Below, one piece after another: positions 27,268-35,755 of a stretch of DNA of 64,000 nt. The translations under genes and the position numbers were made by a program. Position 1 is the stretch's first letter; every line of letters begins with the position of its first letter. This DNA is from an uncultured bacterium (GTDB taxonomy: Bacteria > Bacteroidota > Rhodothermia > Rhodothermales > UBA10348): positions 434,001-498,000 of the forward strand of contig CALSQR010000001.1 of assembly GCA_943788505.1 (NCBI GenBank). Reading direction: 5' to 3'. The notes beneath the pieces are model-generated. The model did not search any database, had not been told where the DNA came from, and worked only from the letters and a program-made list of their open reading frames with translations.

Positions 27268-27825
27268 GTGAAGTCGGACACACCCTCCTCCCGTATTAAA
27301 AGCACAACCGTTGTCGGCATCCGGCACCATGGACGCGTTGTACTGGGTTCAGATGGGCAGGCCACTATGGGCGATACCGTCATGAAGAGGCATGTCAAAA
27401 AGGTCCGGACACTATATAACGGACAGATTCTGGCCGGCTTTGCGGGTGCAACGGCAGATGCGTTCACACTTTTTGAGCGTTTCGAAGAGAAGCTCCAGCA
27501 ATATGGAGGAAATATCACTCGCTCAGCCGTGGAACTTGCCAAGGACTGGCGTACTGATCGGTATCTGCGAAAGCTAGAGGCTCTCCTAGCCGTTGCTTCT
27601 CACGATAAGTTGCTGTTGATTAGCGGAACGGGTGACGTGATTGAACCTGATGATGAAATTCTAGCCATTGGGTCTGGTGGTTCCTATGCCCTTGCCGCAG
27701 CGAGAGCAATGCTCAAACACGCGCCCCAATTGGACACCCGCACCATGGTGGAAGAGTCTCTACTGATCGCCTCTGACATCTGTATTTATTCGAATGACAA
27801 TTTGACCATCCTCGAACTTGAGTAA
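27268..27825 (+). CDS. hslV: ATP-dependent protease subunit HslV (ClpQ)
   Basis: The core [24 protein letters not shown] contains the catalytic N-terminal Thr pair (TTVVG) and, farther on, RRALLAV-like and [14 protein letters not shown] motifs. The rest follows the family to [22 protein letters not shown] at 27268 is chosen because it leaves an 11-12-residue prefix ([12 protein letters not shown]) before the catalytic Thr; the frame is open from a TTG at 27226. In E. coli the Thr directly follows Met, so here a propeptide must be removed. hslU lies one gene downstream, separated by a NYN gene. Confidence 0.9.
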   Translation: MKSDTPSSRIKSTTVVGIRHHGRVVLGSDGQATMGDTVMKRHVKKVRTLYNGQILAGFAGATADAFTLFERFEEKLQQYGGNITRSAVELAKDWRTDRYLRKLEALLAVASHDKLLLISGTGDVIEPDDEILAIGSGGSYALAAARAMLKHAPQLDTRTMVEESLLIASDICIYSNDNLTILELE

Positions 27826-27887
27826 AGGTTCGATCCGAGTTTTTCCGGGCCTTTTTATTTTTGCTTTTCATTTACTGAGAATTGACC

Positions 27888-28904
27888 ATGGCATCTCGCA
27901 AGTCATCCTATCTTCCGCGCAGCCGGAATGCAGTTATTTTGATCGATTACACCAATGTTTTCGGTGTAATCTCTGAACGAATCGATAACGACCAGCCCGA
28001 TGCAGTCGTGTTGGACTTGGTCGCGTCACTCAAACGACACGTTTCAGACCATTTACATCTTAAACCGCTCAGAACGCTTGCTTTCGCCAACCTGCCGCCT
28101 GGAAATACTGGTGGACACCGTGCGACAGGAGCCTGGCTATCTGCGGGCATAGAACCGCGCTTTTCCTACGCCCGCTCCACCGATGAGGCGTCTGCTATCG
28201 ACCTAGCAATGGAGGCCATGGAGCTATCCGCTGAGCTGGGTCAAGCAACAGCATTTGTGGTTCTATCAGGAAACCAGTGGTTCGTACCACTCGTGCAGCG
28301 ACTCTATGGGAAAGGGCATTTTGTATTGATGTCCACACTCGAATCCCCTTCGCAACCTGATGACCTACCATCCGATTGCCAGGATTTGTATTTGAATGCG
28401 GAATTCCTGCTTGGCGGCCCAGGACGTAAGATGGATTTAGTTCGGTCTGAAAACGATGATAATGACACATCTAGCGAGTCTCAGCGTCCGACTGAAACAA
28501 CACCTTTGGGTGATTCGGCCGCGCGACGCACACTGGAATCAATTGATTCTTACTTCGGACAGTATGAAGAGATTTACCTCACCCCTTTGCTTCGCAAGTT
28601 GTCTGAGGTTATGGACGAGCCGGACGATGAACCCAAGATTTTGATCAATGATCTCGAAGAAGCTGGTGCTGTTTGGCTTGAGAAAAGACGCGGCTTTCCC
28701 CACAACTACACGGTGCTCATGATGAATCTTAAGCATCCGGATGTCGCTGAAATCAAGGAATCAAACGCCTCTAGCACATTCTTAGAGGAGGAAGACGATG
28801 ATTTCGACGATTATGATCGCGATGGGTACGACGATTACGACGACGAATCTGACGACACAAACAACACGGACGCGGACGATACCGACGATTATCGCGCATC
28901 TTGA
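27888..28904 (+). CDS. NYN-domain protein with C-terminal winged-helix-like region and acidic tail
   Basis: About 338 residues from ATG 27888 (a TTG two codons earlier is open too). Residues 15-170 resemble the NYN/LabA fold: ILIDYTNVFGV (first Asp), DEASAIDLAMEAME (second Asp), FVVLSGNQWFVPLVQRLYGKG. In NYN nucleases the last motif normally has SGDxDF, but here both acidic positions are N and W, so activity is doubtful. Then comes a OST-HTH-like stretch (YEEIYLTPLLRKLSEVM ... GAVWLEKRRGFP) and an Asp-rich tail (about 300-338). RNA binding is possible. The gene sits between hslV and hslU, where normally nothing intervenes. Confidence 0.75.
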   Translation: MASRKSSYLPRSRNAVILIDYTNVFGVISERIDNDQPDAVVLDLVASLKRHVSDHLHLKPLRTLAFANLPPGNTGGHRATGAWLSAGIEPRFSYARSTDEASAIDLAMEAMELSAELGQATAFVVLSGNQWFVPLVQRLYGKGHFVLMSTLESPSQPDDLPSDCQDLYLNAEFLLGGPGRKMDLVRSENDDNDTSSESQRPTETTPLGDSAARRTLESIDSYFGQYEEIYLTPLLRKLSEVMDEPDDEPKILINDLEEAGAVWLEKRRGFPHNYTVLMMNLKHPDVAEIKESNASSTFLEEEDDDFDDYDRDGYDDYDDESDDTNNTDADDTDDYRAS

Positions 28905-28927
28905 AACGCATTCAATAAGGCATCCCC

Positions 28928-30400
28928 ATGGGACTCCAGCAGGAAATGACACCGCATGAGGTCGTAGCTGAACTAGATCGCTATGTGATCGGGCAGCACG
29001 ATGCGAAAAAGAGCGTTGCAATCGCTCTTCGCAACCGGTGGAGACGGCTAAACGCCTCACTGGAGTTGCGTGATGAGATCATGCCGAACAACATCATCAT
29101 GATCGGTCCAACGGGCGTTGGGAAAACAGAGATAGCCCGTCGATTGGCTAAGCTCTCTGGCGCCCCATTTATCAAGGTCGAGGCCACCAAGTTTACAGAG
29201 GTGGGTTACGTCGGACGAGACGTCGATGCGATGATTAGAGACCTGTGCGATATCGCGATCAACATGGTTCGCGAAGAGCACACCGAATCCGTTCAGGAGA
29301 AGGCGCAGAAAAGAGCCGAGGAACGGATACTTGATATCCTGATTCCTCCCGCACCTCCAAAACCACCTGTTCGTCCCAATTTAGGCTCTACACGCCCTAG
29401 TATGTCGCCCGACACTGCAGGAGCTACATCTGGCGCCCCAGCAGCGACTGATGCGAACATGTCCCTAGGTGGATCCAATACTAATGGTGCCGCAGAGGAA
29501 GACGCCCTTCGGTCTCGAACCCGGGAAAAATTCCGAAAGATGCTGCTTGCCGGTGAATTAGATGAACGGGAGGTCGAAGTTGACGTTGCCGCCGACCAGT
29601 CCTCGATGCTACAGGTCTTTGGGCCTATGGGAATGGAGGAGATGGGCGTCAACCTTCAAGATCTTTTCGGCCAAATGGGTGGAAAAAAGAGCAAGAAACG
29701 CCGTCTTCCGGTCTCAGAGGCTCGTGAGTTACTCGCTCAAGAGGAAGCCCAGAAGCTCATAGATATGGATAAGGTGACCAAGCAAGCCCTCGAACGGGTG
29801 CAGCAGTCTGGTATTGTGTTCATCGACGAAATTGACAAAGTGGCTACCCGAAGTAACGGCGGCAAGAGCGGACCCGATGTATCTCGAGAAGGTGTTCAGC
29901 GAGACCTCTTGCCAATCGTTGAAGGATCTGGCGTCATGACCAAATACGGAATGGTCAAGACGGATCACATCCTGTTCATCGCATCGGGTGCATTCCATAT
30001 TGCAAAACCAAGTGATCTCATCCCGGAATTGCAGGGTCGTTTTCCAATTCGGGTGGAGCTGCAAAGCTTGACTGAGGAGGATTTTTTCAAGATCCTTACC
30101 GTCCCAAAAAATGCTCTGATAAAGCAATATGTCGCACTCATGGCATCGGAGGGAGTAAAAGTAGACTTTACCGAAGGCGCTGTTCGCGAAGTTGCTAGAA
30201 TGGCAGCTGCCGTAAATGAGGAAGTAGAAAATATTGGTGCACGTCGGCTTCACACCATTCTTACGACATTGCTCGAGGATCTACTCTTTGATGTCCCAGA
30301 TGCGATGCGTGATGATTCCTTCGCCGTTGACGAAGCGTTGGTTCAGGCCAAGCTTGCCGACGTAGTCGAAAACAGGGATCTCAGTCAGTATATCCTCTGA
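28928..30400 (+). CDS. hslU: ATP-dependent protease ATPase subunit HslU (ClpY)
   Basis: 490 residues, some 45 longer than E. coli HslU. Walker A is GPTGVGKTE (60-68), Walker B VFIDEIDK (about 298-305), and the sensor region [28 protein letters not shown] is present. GYVGRD is the pore motif. The intermediate (I) domain (about 110-255) carries a Pro/Ser/Gly-rich insert (about 138-190). C-terminal LSQYIL is the tail that docks in HslV. It unfolds and feeds substrates to HslV in the cytoplasm. TGATG overlap with the next gene. Confidence 0.95.
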   Translation: MGLQQEMTPHEVVAELDRYVIGQHDAKKSVAIALRNRWRRLNASLELRDEIMPNNIIMIGPTGVGKTEIARRLAKLSGAPFIKVEATKFTEVGYVGRDVDAMIRDLCDIAINMVREEHTESVQEKAQKRAEERILDILIPPAPPKPPVRPNLGSTRPSMSPDTAGATSGAPAATDANMSLGGSNTNGAAEEDALRSRTREKFRKMLLAGELDEREVEVDVAADQSSMLQVFGPMGMEEMGVNLQDLFGQMGGKKSKKRRLPVSEARELLAQEEAQKLIDMDKVTKQALERVQQSGIVFIDEIDKVATRSNGGKSGPDVSREGVQRDLLPIVEGSGVMTKYGMVKTDHILFIASGAFHIAKPSDLIPELQGRFPIRVELQSLTEEDFFKILTVPKNALIKQYVALMASEGVKVDFTEGAVREVARMAAAVNEEVENIGARRLHTILTTLLEDLLFDVPDAMRDDSFAVDEALVQAKLADVVENRDLSQYIL

Positions 30401-31371
30401 TGGCTCTGCAAGTAGTCAGAGACGCGAAGGTCATTGAGCAGGAATGGAGTCGATGGCTTGATCTTGAGGAGGATCCCTCCCCCTTCTGTCAGCCACAGGT
30501 TTTAGCTGGACTGAACCATCTGTTCGGCTGGGAGAATGTACTGCTTCAGGTCAATAACGAGTTATCTGCATGGTGCTCTCTTCGTAAGAGAGGTCCCCTA
30601 GCCGATCTAGTCGTTCCTCCATTGACGCAGTTCACGCCCATCCTAGCCCGTCCGGAGCTAAAAAATGGAGATGTTGAGGAGATCGTAAGCACATTGATGC
30701 TGCCTCACGCAGAACTGCCGTACTCGAGATTTTTCTCCTTACCCCCATCCTTCGGCAGCGCATTTCCCGGCCATCCGGATCGGCGCGTTCAGCAAGTCAC
30801 CAAAAAGACCTTTCATGTAGCATGTGCGCCTCTAGAAGAAGCGTTGTCTTCATGGTCCTCCTCTCACAGACGAACGTTTCGTCACGAAAATGAGCGTTTC
30901 CAATTCCACGTAGACGAAGGAAACCCAATTGAAATAGCGCAATTGACGGATGCAGCGTACCGCAGAGGAGGCTCACGTCTTGCCGTAGAGCCGAAAAGAC
31001 TCCATCCCTTCGTACAGCAGCTGACGGATGATGGATTGGTGAGGACCGTCCACGTAACCGACACCTCGGGCGATCTGAAGGCTGGAATCATCTTACTTGT
31101 TAACAAGGAGAAGGCGTGGTACTGGGTTGCGGGAAGCCACCGAGGGCCTGCTATGACTGTTTTGCTGGCACACACCCTGGCCTTCTTGCATGAACAAGGA
31201 ATCAAAACCTTGGATATGGTTGGTGCCAATACACCGGCCATCGCTGAATTCAAGCGTCGTTTTGGAGGCATTGGAGTAGACTATCTCCATGTTTCTCGTC
31301 GTAGTCTGGTCGTTGAACTAGCTGAAAAAGCAGGAAGCCGCCTTCGCTCAAAGGGAGGAAAGGGATCTTAA
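30400..31371 (+). CDS. GNAT / FemAB-like acyltransferase
   Basis: 323 residues. The C-terminal half has the fold of BioF2-like GNAT proteins: RRTFRHENERFQF, LTDAAYRRGGSRLAVEP, AGIILLVNKEKAWYWVAGSH, LLAHTLAFLHEQGIKTLDMVGANTPAIAEFKRRFGG. The last block, ending in KRRFGG, is a typical terminal motif. Substrate unknown; aminoacyl or acyl transfer to a cell-wall or surface glycan is possible given the following GT-C-like and flippase genes. Overlaps hslU by 1 bp and the next gene by 1 bp. Confidence 0.72.
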   Translation: MALQVVRDAKVIEQEWSRWLDLEEDPSPFCQPQVLAGLNHLFGWENVLLQVNNELSAWCSLRKRGPLADLVVPPLTQFTPILARPELKNGDVEEIVSTLMLPHAELPYSRFFSLPPSFGSAFPGHPDRRVQQVTKKTFHVACAPLEEALSSWSSSHRRTFRHENERFQFHVDEGNPIEIAQLTDAAYRRGGSRLAVEPKRLHPFVQQLTDDGLVRTVHVTDTSGDLKAGIILLVNKEKAWYWVAGSHRGPAMTVLLAHTLAFLHEQGIKTLDMVGANTPAIAEFKRRFGGIGVDYLHVSRRSLVVELAEKAGSRLRSKGGKGS

Positions 31372-33071
31372 TGGATCAAACAACCCCTCCAATCTCACCT
31401 TCGCATGATGCTCTTTCGGACGAGGGGCCTCCTTCTTCCCCTGCATCTAGGCGTAATCTTACCGTTTCCTCAAATCTGCTAGCTTGGGGAACGGCATCAG
31501 CTGTTGTCGGGCTCTTTATTCTGCGCTTCGGTTACCATGTGGGCTGGAGTGACCAGGATGAGTTCCTACCACTAATCCAGCACTGGATAGACCCCAATCT
31601 GTTCACACACGACTGGTTCGTGATGATGCAAACAAGCACGTTCGGCATCAGGACGGCGTTTGCGACCGCGCTGTGGGGACTTTCGAACCTCGCGAGTCTG
31701 GAACTGGCCGTACTCATAGTCCAACTTGGAAGCGCCTTTGCCATTTGTTTGGCCATATTCAGGATTTCGGAGCGATTAAGTCCAGTTCCGTGGATGCCAG
31801 TCGTTTCGACCATCGTGGCAGTCTTGATTACTGCTCGGATGAATCCGGGTGGTAACGACGTCCTCCATGCATTTCTGGTACCAAGTAGTGTAGGCTGGGC
31901 GGCAGCGTTATGGGCTCTTTATCACGTTCTGGCAGGGCGAGCAATCCTAGCGGGACTATTCATTGCAGGAGCGCTTTGGATGCATCCGTTAGTCGGACTT
32001 CAGACGGGAAGTGTTCTTTGCCTAGTTGCGTTGATGGCTAGCGGATGGAAGCTGAAGCAAGTGTGGCCTACTCTTTTGCTATTCGCCTCCAGTGCAATCC
32101 CCTTGATTCTCTTGCTTGCGAACTTAGGGGCGCCTTCAGCACCATCTACTAGTCTTGTAACAGAGGCTTTGCCAATGCTTAGTATGGATCCAGCTTGGAT
32201 CCTGACTGAGGTGAGGTCACCGCACCATTATCTTCCTACCACTTTTCCATTGCAGGACTGGCTTTGGTTCTTCGCTATCGTCCTAACTGCTGGGGGATTT
32301 CTGATCGCTAGCAGCAGAATGGGAAGCAAACTAGCTGCCAATGATAATGGCTCCATGCAGCTATTATTCGTCGTACTACTGTGCGTTTTGGGCGGAGCTT
32401 TTCTGGTAACAGGATGGCCATGGCAGATTCCGTTCCTCGTGAGGCTTCAGCCTTTTCACCTCAGCCCTCTTCTGCGCATAGTCTCCGTCCTACTTATTAC
32501 TGCTGGTGTTTCCCGACTGCTCGCTCGCTTTGCATTCGTTGCCTCTCTATCACGCCTTTTGCCACTGGTTATGCCCATCGCTGGAGGATTGCTACTGGTT
32601 ATAGGCTTGTGGAAAATCCAGCCCAACGGATACCTAGACCGAAGTGCCGACGCCCAGCTCCACCGTTGGGTTGCAAGTTCGACGTCTGAAGACGCTGTTT
32701 TTGCTATTCCGCCGTCCATGTCAGGGTTTCAGTATGGCACCGGCCGAGCCCAGTTTATTTCTTTTAAGAGCTTTCCATTTACCCCAGATGGCTCGAAAGA
32801 ATGGATACACCGCCTCCATGAACTAGCGCCTGTTTCATCCTGGCTCCCTGGAGGTACACCTCTGCTGGATCGTTTAGACGAGTCTTGGTCCAACCGTTCG
32901 ATTAGTGACATGGCCAAAGTTTTGCTTTCTCAAGACATCGACTATTTAGTACGACCGGTCCCCGACCCTGCAAACTGGGATAAAGTCCTTGAGCCACAGT
33001 GGTGTTCGGAAACGTGGTGCGTTTATTGGGCGGGTCGTATTCTCATGCGACCTAGCGAACCAACATCGTGA
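31371..33071 (+). CDS. Multi-pass membrane protein, GT-C-like
   Basis: 566 residues, with an N-terminal cytoplasmic head of about 35 residues and roughly ten to twelve membrane helices (for example LGSAFAICLAIF, VGWAAALWALYHVL, LLFVVLLCVLGGAFLV). Some 130 residues at the C-terminus are soluble (VFAIPPSMSGFQYGTGRAQFISFKSFPFT is characteristic). Such a layout is seen in GT-C glycosyltransferases and DUF6798-type proteins. An acidic residue pair near the first loop (SDQDEF) fits a catalytic Asp site. Possible role: adding sugars to a lipid-linked glycan, for export by the adjacent flippase. No family was recognised with certainty. Confidence 0.65.
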   Translation: MDQTTPPISPSHDALSDEGPPSSPASRRNLTVSSNLLAWGTASAVVGLFILRFGYHVGWSDQDEFLPLIQHWIDPNLFTHDWFVMMQTSTFGIRTAFATALWGLSNLASLELAVLIVQLGSAFAICLAIFRISERLSPVPWMPVVSTIVAVLITARMNPGGNDVLHAFLVPSSVGWAAALWALYHVLAGRAILAGLFIAGALWMHPLVGLQTGSVLCLVALMASGWKLKQVWPTLLLFASSAIPLILLLANLGAPSAPSTSLVTEALPMLSMDPAWILTEVRSPHHYLPTTFPLQDWLWFFAIVLTAGGFLIASSRMGSKLAANDNGSMQLLFVVLLCVLGGAFLVTGWPWQIPFLVRLQPFHLSPLLRIVSVLLITAGVSRLLARFAFVASLSRLLPLVMPIAGGLLLVIGLWKIQPNGYLDRSADAQLHRWVASSTSEDAVFAIPPSMSGFQYGTGRAQFISFKSFPFTPDGSKEWIHRLHELAPVSSWLPGGTPLLDRLDESWSNRSISDMAKVLLSQDIDYLVRPVPDPANWDKVLEPQWCSETWCVYWAGRILMRPSEPTS

Positions 33072-33107
33072 TATAGTGACCCAGCGCTCCAGTGACCCAG
33101 TGATATT

Positions 33108-34550
33108 TTGACTCTTCGCGATCGCATACTTTCTGTTTTCAGTGACTCCGCATTCCGGGCTCCTGTCCTGAAGCTACTATCTGGCACTGGCGTCGCATTT
33201 ATTGTTGCCTATCTAGCCAATATTGTGCTTCTGAGGCTCTATCCAGACGAATTCTGGGGGGTCGCTGATTACATCATTGCGTGGGTCAGCATATTGGCAC
33301 CAGTCGCTTCCTTGCGATACGAAGACGCCCTTATGTTGCCAAAAGACCGCAGGCAAGCGGCGCACGCCTTTATACTTGCTATTGCGGCGGTCCTGGTGTC
33401 CGCGACACTTCTATTCACCTTCTTGGCCCTTTCTGATTCCGCTCTCGCCTTCTTCGAAGAAAAGAAGGCTGGTAGATGGATGCTTCTTGTACCGTTAGCC
33501 CTGATGGCAAACCGGTTTGCCAAGATCAGCGAGCTATGGCTGTCACGCCAAGAGTCCTTTGGCAATATTTCTGCCGCCCAAGTAGTCCAAAGTACCTCCA
33601 TGGTAAGCGTGCGAATCGGCACAGGCCTATCTACGCCGGGGCCTGGTGGGCTGATCTGGGGTTTCATCGCTGGTTTTGGACTGTCCACATTAGGTATGTC
33701 CAGACGAGTAGTACTGACTCTGAGGGCATCCCTCGAACATCGACCAACCTTGAGGGAGTTTAGGGAGGTCGCATCTCGATATCGCCGGTTTCCACAGTTC
33801 ACTATGCCCGCCGCTCTTATAAGCGGATTGATCACCCGATTACCCATCCTGCTCATTCCAGAATTTTTTGATATGGGTGTGGCCGGACAGTATTCGCGAG
33901 GCTTCAGCATCCTTTTTGTCCCCCTAAGCCTGCTAGCAGCTGCTGTAGCGCAGGTATTCTTCGTACGAGCGGTGGAGGCTAACCGGTCAGGAACGCTCGG
34001 TGCGTTCGCAGGCAACGTGCATGCGCGCCTTGTCCTCATGTGTTTCTGGCCTACCGTGATCCTGATGACGGCAGGTGCAGACATTTTTCAGGTGCTTTTT
34101 GGTGAAGCCTGGCGCGATTCTGCCTCTTACCTCGGCTTCGTTGCTCCCTGGATACTCTTTTCCGTCGTTGCCTCTCCCTTGACTCGCCTATTCGATGTAC
34201 TAGAGCGACAACGTCTAGAATTGCTGGCAACCGTCTTAATGCTTGCCGTCATTTCAGCTACTCTATTCTATGGTGGACAGACAGGTGACATCAAGGTGAC
34301 TCTTCTCGCCCTCGGCATTGGTGGAACGGTCATACGACTGGGTCAGATCATGCTCTTACTGCACCTCGCAGGCACGTCACTTACTGCCATGATCCGCCCG
34401 TATCTGTCCTATATCGTATGGTCTCTTCCGTTGCTTGGCGGCATATTCTGGATTGCAACGTTGGGAATGCCCATTCTTACTACCATCGCGGGGACTATTG
34501 GTGGGCTCATCTTCTATGCCTTTATAGCATTCCGAGAAAAACTGATTTAA
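33108..34550 (+). CDS. Wzx-like polysaccharide or lipid flippase (MATE-fold)
   Basis: 480 residues from a TTG; no ATG lies close. Twelve to fourteen membrane helices, e.g. LKLLSGTGVAFIVAYLANIVL, YIIAWVSILAPVASLRYEDAL, AHAFILAIAAVLVSATLL. Start and periodicity match Wzx/oligosaccharide flippases, in which RYEDALML is a characteristic patch. It moves lipid-linked sugar units across the inner membrane. The gene comes after the GT-C-like protein in the same orientation and may work with it. The 37-bp gap holds two short repeats (gtgacccag). Confidence 0.78.
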   Translation: MTLRDRILSVFSDSAFRAPVLKLLSGTGVAFIVAYLANIVLLRLYPDEFWGVADYIIAWVSILAPVASLRYEDALMLPKDRRQAAHAFILAIAAVLVSATLLFTFLALSDSALAFFEEKKAGRWMLLVPLALMANRFAKISELWLSRQESFGNISAAQVVQSTSMVSVRIGTGLSTPGPGGLIWGFIAGFGLSTLGMSRRVVLTLRASLEHRPTLREFREVASRYRRFPQFTMPAALISGLITRLPILLIPEFFDMGVAGQYSRGFSILFVPLSLLAAAVAQVFFVRAVEANRSGTLGAFAGNVHARLVLMCFWPTVILMTAGADIFQVLFGEAWRDSASYLGFVAPWILFSVVASPLTRLFDVLERQRLELLATVLMLAVISATLFYGGQTGDIKVTLLALGIGGTVIRLGQIMLLLHLAGTSLTAMIRPYLSYIVWSLPLLGGIFWIATLGMPILTTIAGTIGGLIFYAFIAFREKLI

Positions 34551-34553
34551 GCT

Positions 34554-35426
34554 ATGCCCCTCTTCCCTACTCGCCATCTCCCGGCGTTATGCACGGTTCT
34601 TTCTCTAACGGTTTTTGGCTGTTCGCCATCGCAGGATACCATTGTAGAGCGTCCTGATATGGTGATCGATGTGATGTCATTCAACATTAGATACGATAAT
34701 CCCGCGGATGGACAGGATGCGTGGCCTCTGAGAACAGATTGGGTTGCCCATCTGATTGATAGCTCAGGAGCTGATGTCGTGGGTCTCCAAGAGGCACTAT
34801 ACCATCAATTACTGGATATCGTGATGGTAGCCAGCCGTTTTGAATGGGTCGGAGTTGGACGAGATGATGGAGCCATGTCAGGAGAATTTTCGCCCGTTCT
34901 GTATGATCGTGAGCGCTTCGAGCTACTTGACGTAGATACTCGCTGGCTTTCAGAAACCCCTGATTCGGTAGGATCTGTAGGATGGGACGCTGCACTCCCG
35001 CGCATTGCCACCATCGTAACATTGCGCCAAAGAAGCGATGGTCGAACACTGCGAGTATTGAATACTCATTTTGACCACCGCGGCGAACTGGCCAGAGCCA
35101 ATAGTGCCACACTTGTCAAACAATGGATGAGTGATTCTGACATCGCAATGGGCGATTTCAATTTCCAGCCAGATGAAGCACCATGGGATTCCGTAACGGC
35201 TGGCGGACTGGTGGATGTCGCTCTCATGATGGAAAAAGGTGAGGAAGGGACCTTCAGAAGCTTTGATCCGGAGGCGGGTATATCAAACCGAATCGACTAC
35301 GTCTTTCTGAATCCAGCGCATCAGGCTCAAAAAGTCGATATTCTTGCTACCATTCGCAATGGTCGTTTTCCGTCCGATCACTTGCCAGTCTTGGCCTCTA
35401 TACGGCTCAAAAGCGATACTAAATAG
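34554..35426 (+). CDS. Lipoprotein of the endonuclease/exonuclease/phosphatase family
   Basis: 290 residues. The lipobox is LTVFGC; the signal is LPALCTVLSLTVFG. Core EEP motifs: VMSFNIRYDNPADGQDAW (Asn and Asp), VVGLQEALYHQ (metal Glu), LNTHFDHRG (His), MGDFNFQPDE (Asp-Asn) and PSDHLPVLASI (catalytic Asp-His). It is a Mg-dependent phosphoesterase or nuclease acting in the periplasm or outside. Substrate not known; relatives include a group with sphingomyelinase- or inositol-phosphatase-like activity. The gene starts 3 bp after the flippase and is followed by a strong terminator. Confidence 0.85.
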   Translation: MPLFPTRHLPALCTVLSLTVFGCSPSQDTIVERPDMVIDVMSFNIRYDNPADGQDAWPLRTDWVAHLIDSSGADVVGLQEALYHQLLDIVMVASRFEWVGVGRDDGAMSGEFSPVLYDRERFELLDVDTRWLSETPDSVGSVGWDAALPRIATIVTLRQRSDGRTLRVLNTHFDHRGELARANSATLVKQWMSDSDIAMGDFNFQPDEAPWDSVTAGGLVDVALMMEKGEEGTFRSFDPEAGISNRIDYVFLNPAHQAQKVDILATIRNGRFPSDHLPVLASIRLKSDTK

Positions 35427-35450
35427 CTTTTGGAGCCTTTGGCATAGAAA

Positions 35451-35485
35451 AAGGGGCGCCGGTCTTTGACCGGCGCCCCTTTCTT
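35451..35485. terminator. Strong bidirectional intrinsic terminator
   Basis: A 14-bp perfect stem: AAGGGGCGCCGGTC (35451-35464), loop TTT, GACCGGCGCCCCTT (35468-35481). On the plus strand it is followed by TTCTTTT and on the minus strand by TTTTTCTATG. It ends the lipoprotein gene and, on the other strand, follows tRNA-Gly. Confidence 0.93.
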
Positions 35486-35490
35486 TTCTG

Positions 35491-35562
35491 AGCGGGTGAT
35501 GAGATTCGAACTCACGACCCTCACGTTGGCAACGTGATGCTCTACCACTGAGCTACACCCGC
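35491..35562 (-). tRNA. tRNA-Gly (GCC)
   Basis: Acceptor GCGGGTG (minus strand, from 35562) pairs with CACCCGC at the 3' end, discriminator T at 35491. The anticodon loop TTGCCAA gives GCC (35528-35530). The T arm reads GTGAGTTCGAATCTCAT. CCA is not encoded. Confidence 0.96.
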
Positions 35563-35577
35563 TTTTCACAGCGTGCA

Positions 35578-35607
35578 ATAATACGTTGGATACGTCTCTC
35601 CGATCAA
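35578..35607 (-). promoter_or_regulatory. Sigma70-type promoter of tRNA-Gly
   Basis: On the minus strand TTGATC (35607-35602), an 18-bp spacer and TATTAT (35583-35578). The tRNA begins 15 bp downstream. Same spacer length as for the other two tRNA promoters. Confidence 0.75.
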
Positions 35608-35755
35608 CCCCTTTTGCCACCTTTACATGAAGCTCACAGATATTTATCGCTTCACCCAAAGTTGACGACCTTGCCGGCCGCATATCACCTTATTCCGGAT
35701 CTAGCTTGTTATTTTACAGCGCTATTCCTTTCAATCGTTTCCACAAGGCACCCCA

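Noticed and set aside
33071-33107. Repeated gtgacccag before the flippase
   Set aside because: Too short to interpret; likely a chance or slippage product.
35378-35683. Minus-strand frame covering tRNA-Gly
   Set aside because: It spans the tRNA and a terminator; a shadow.
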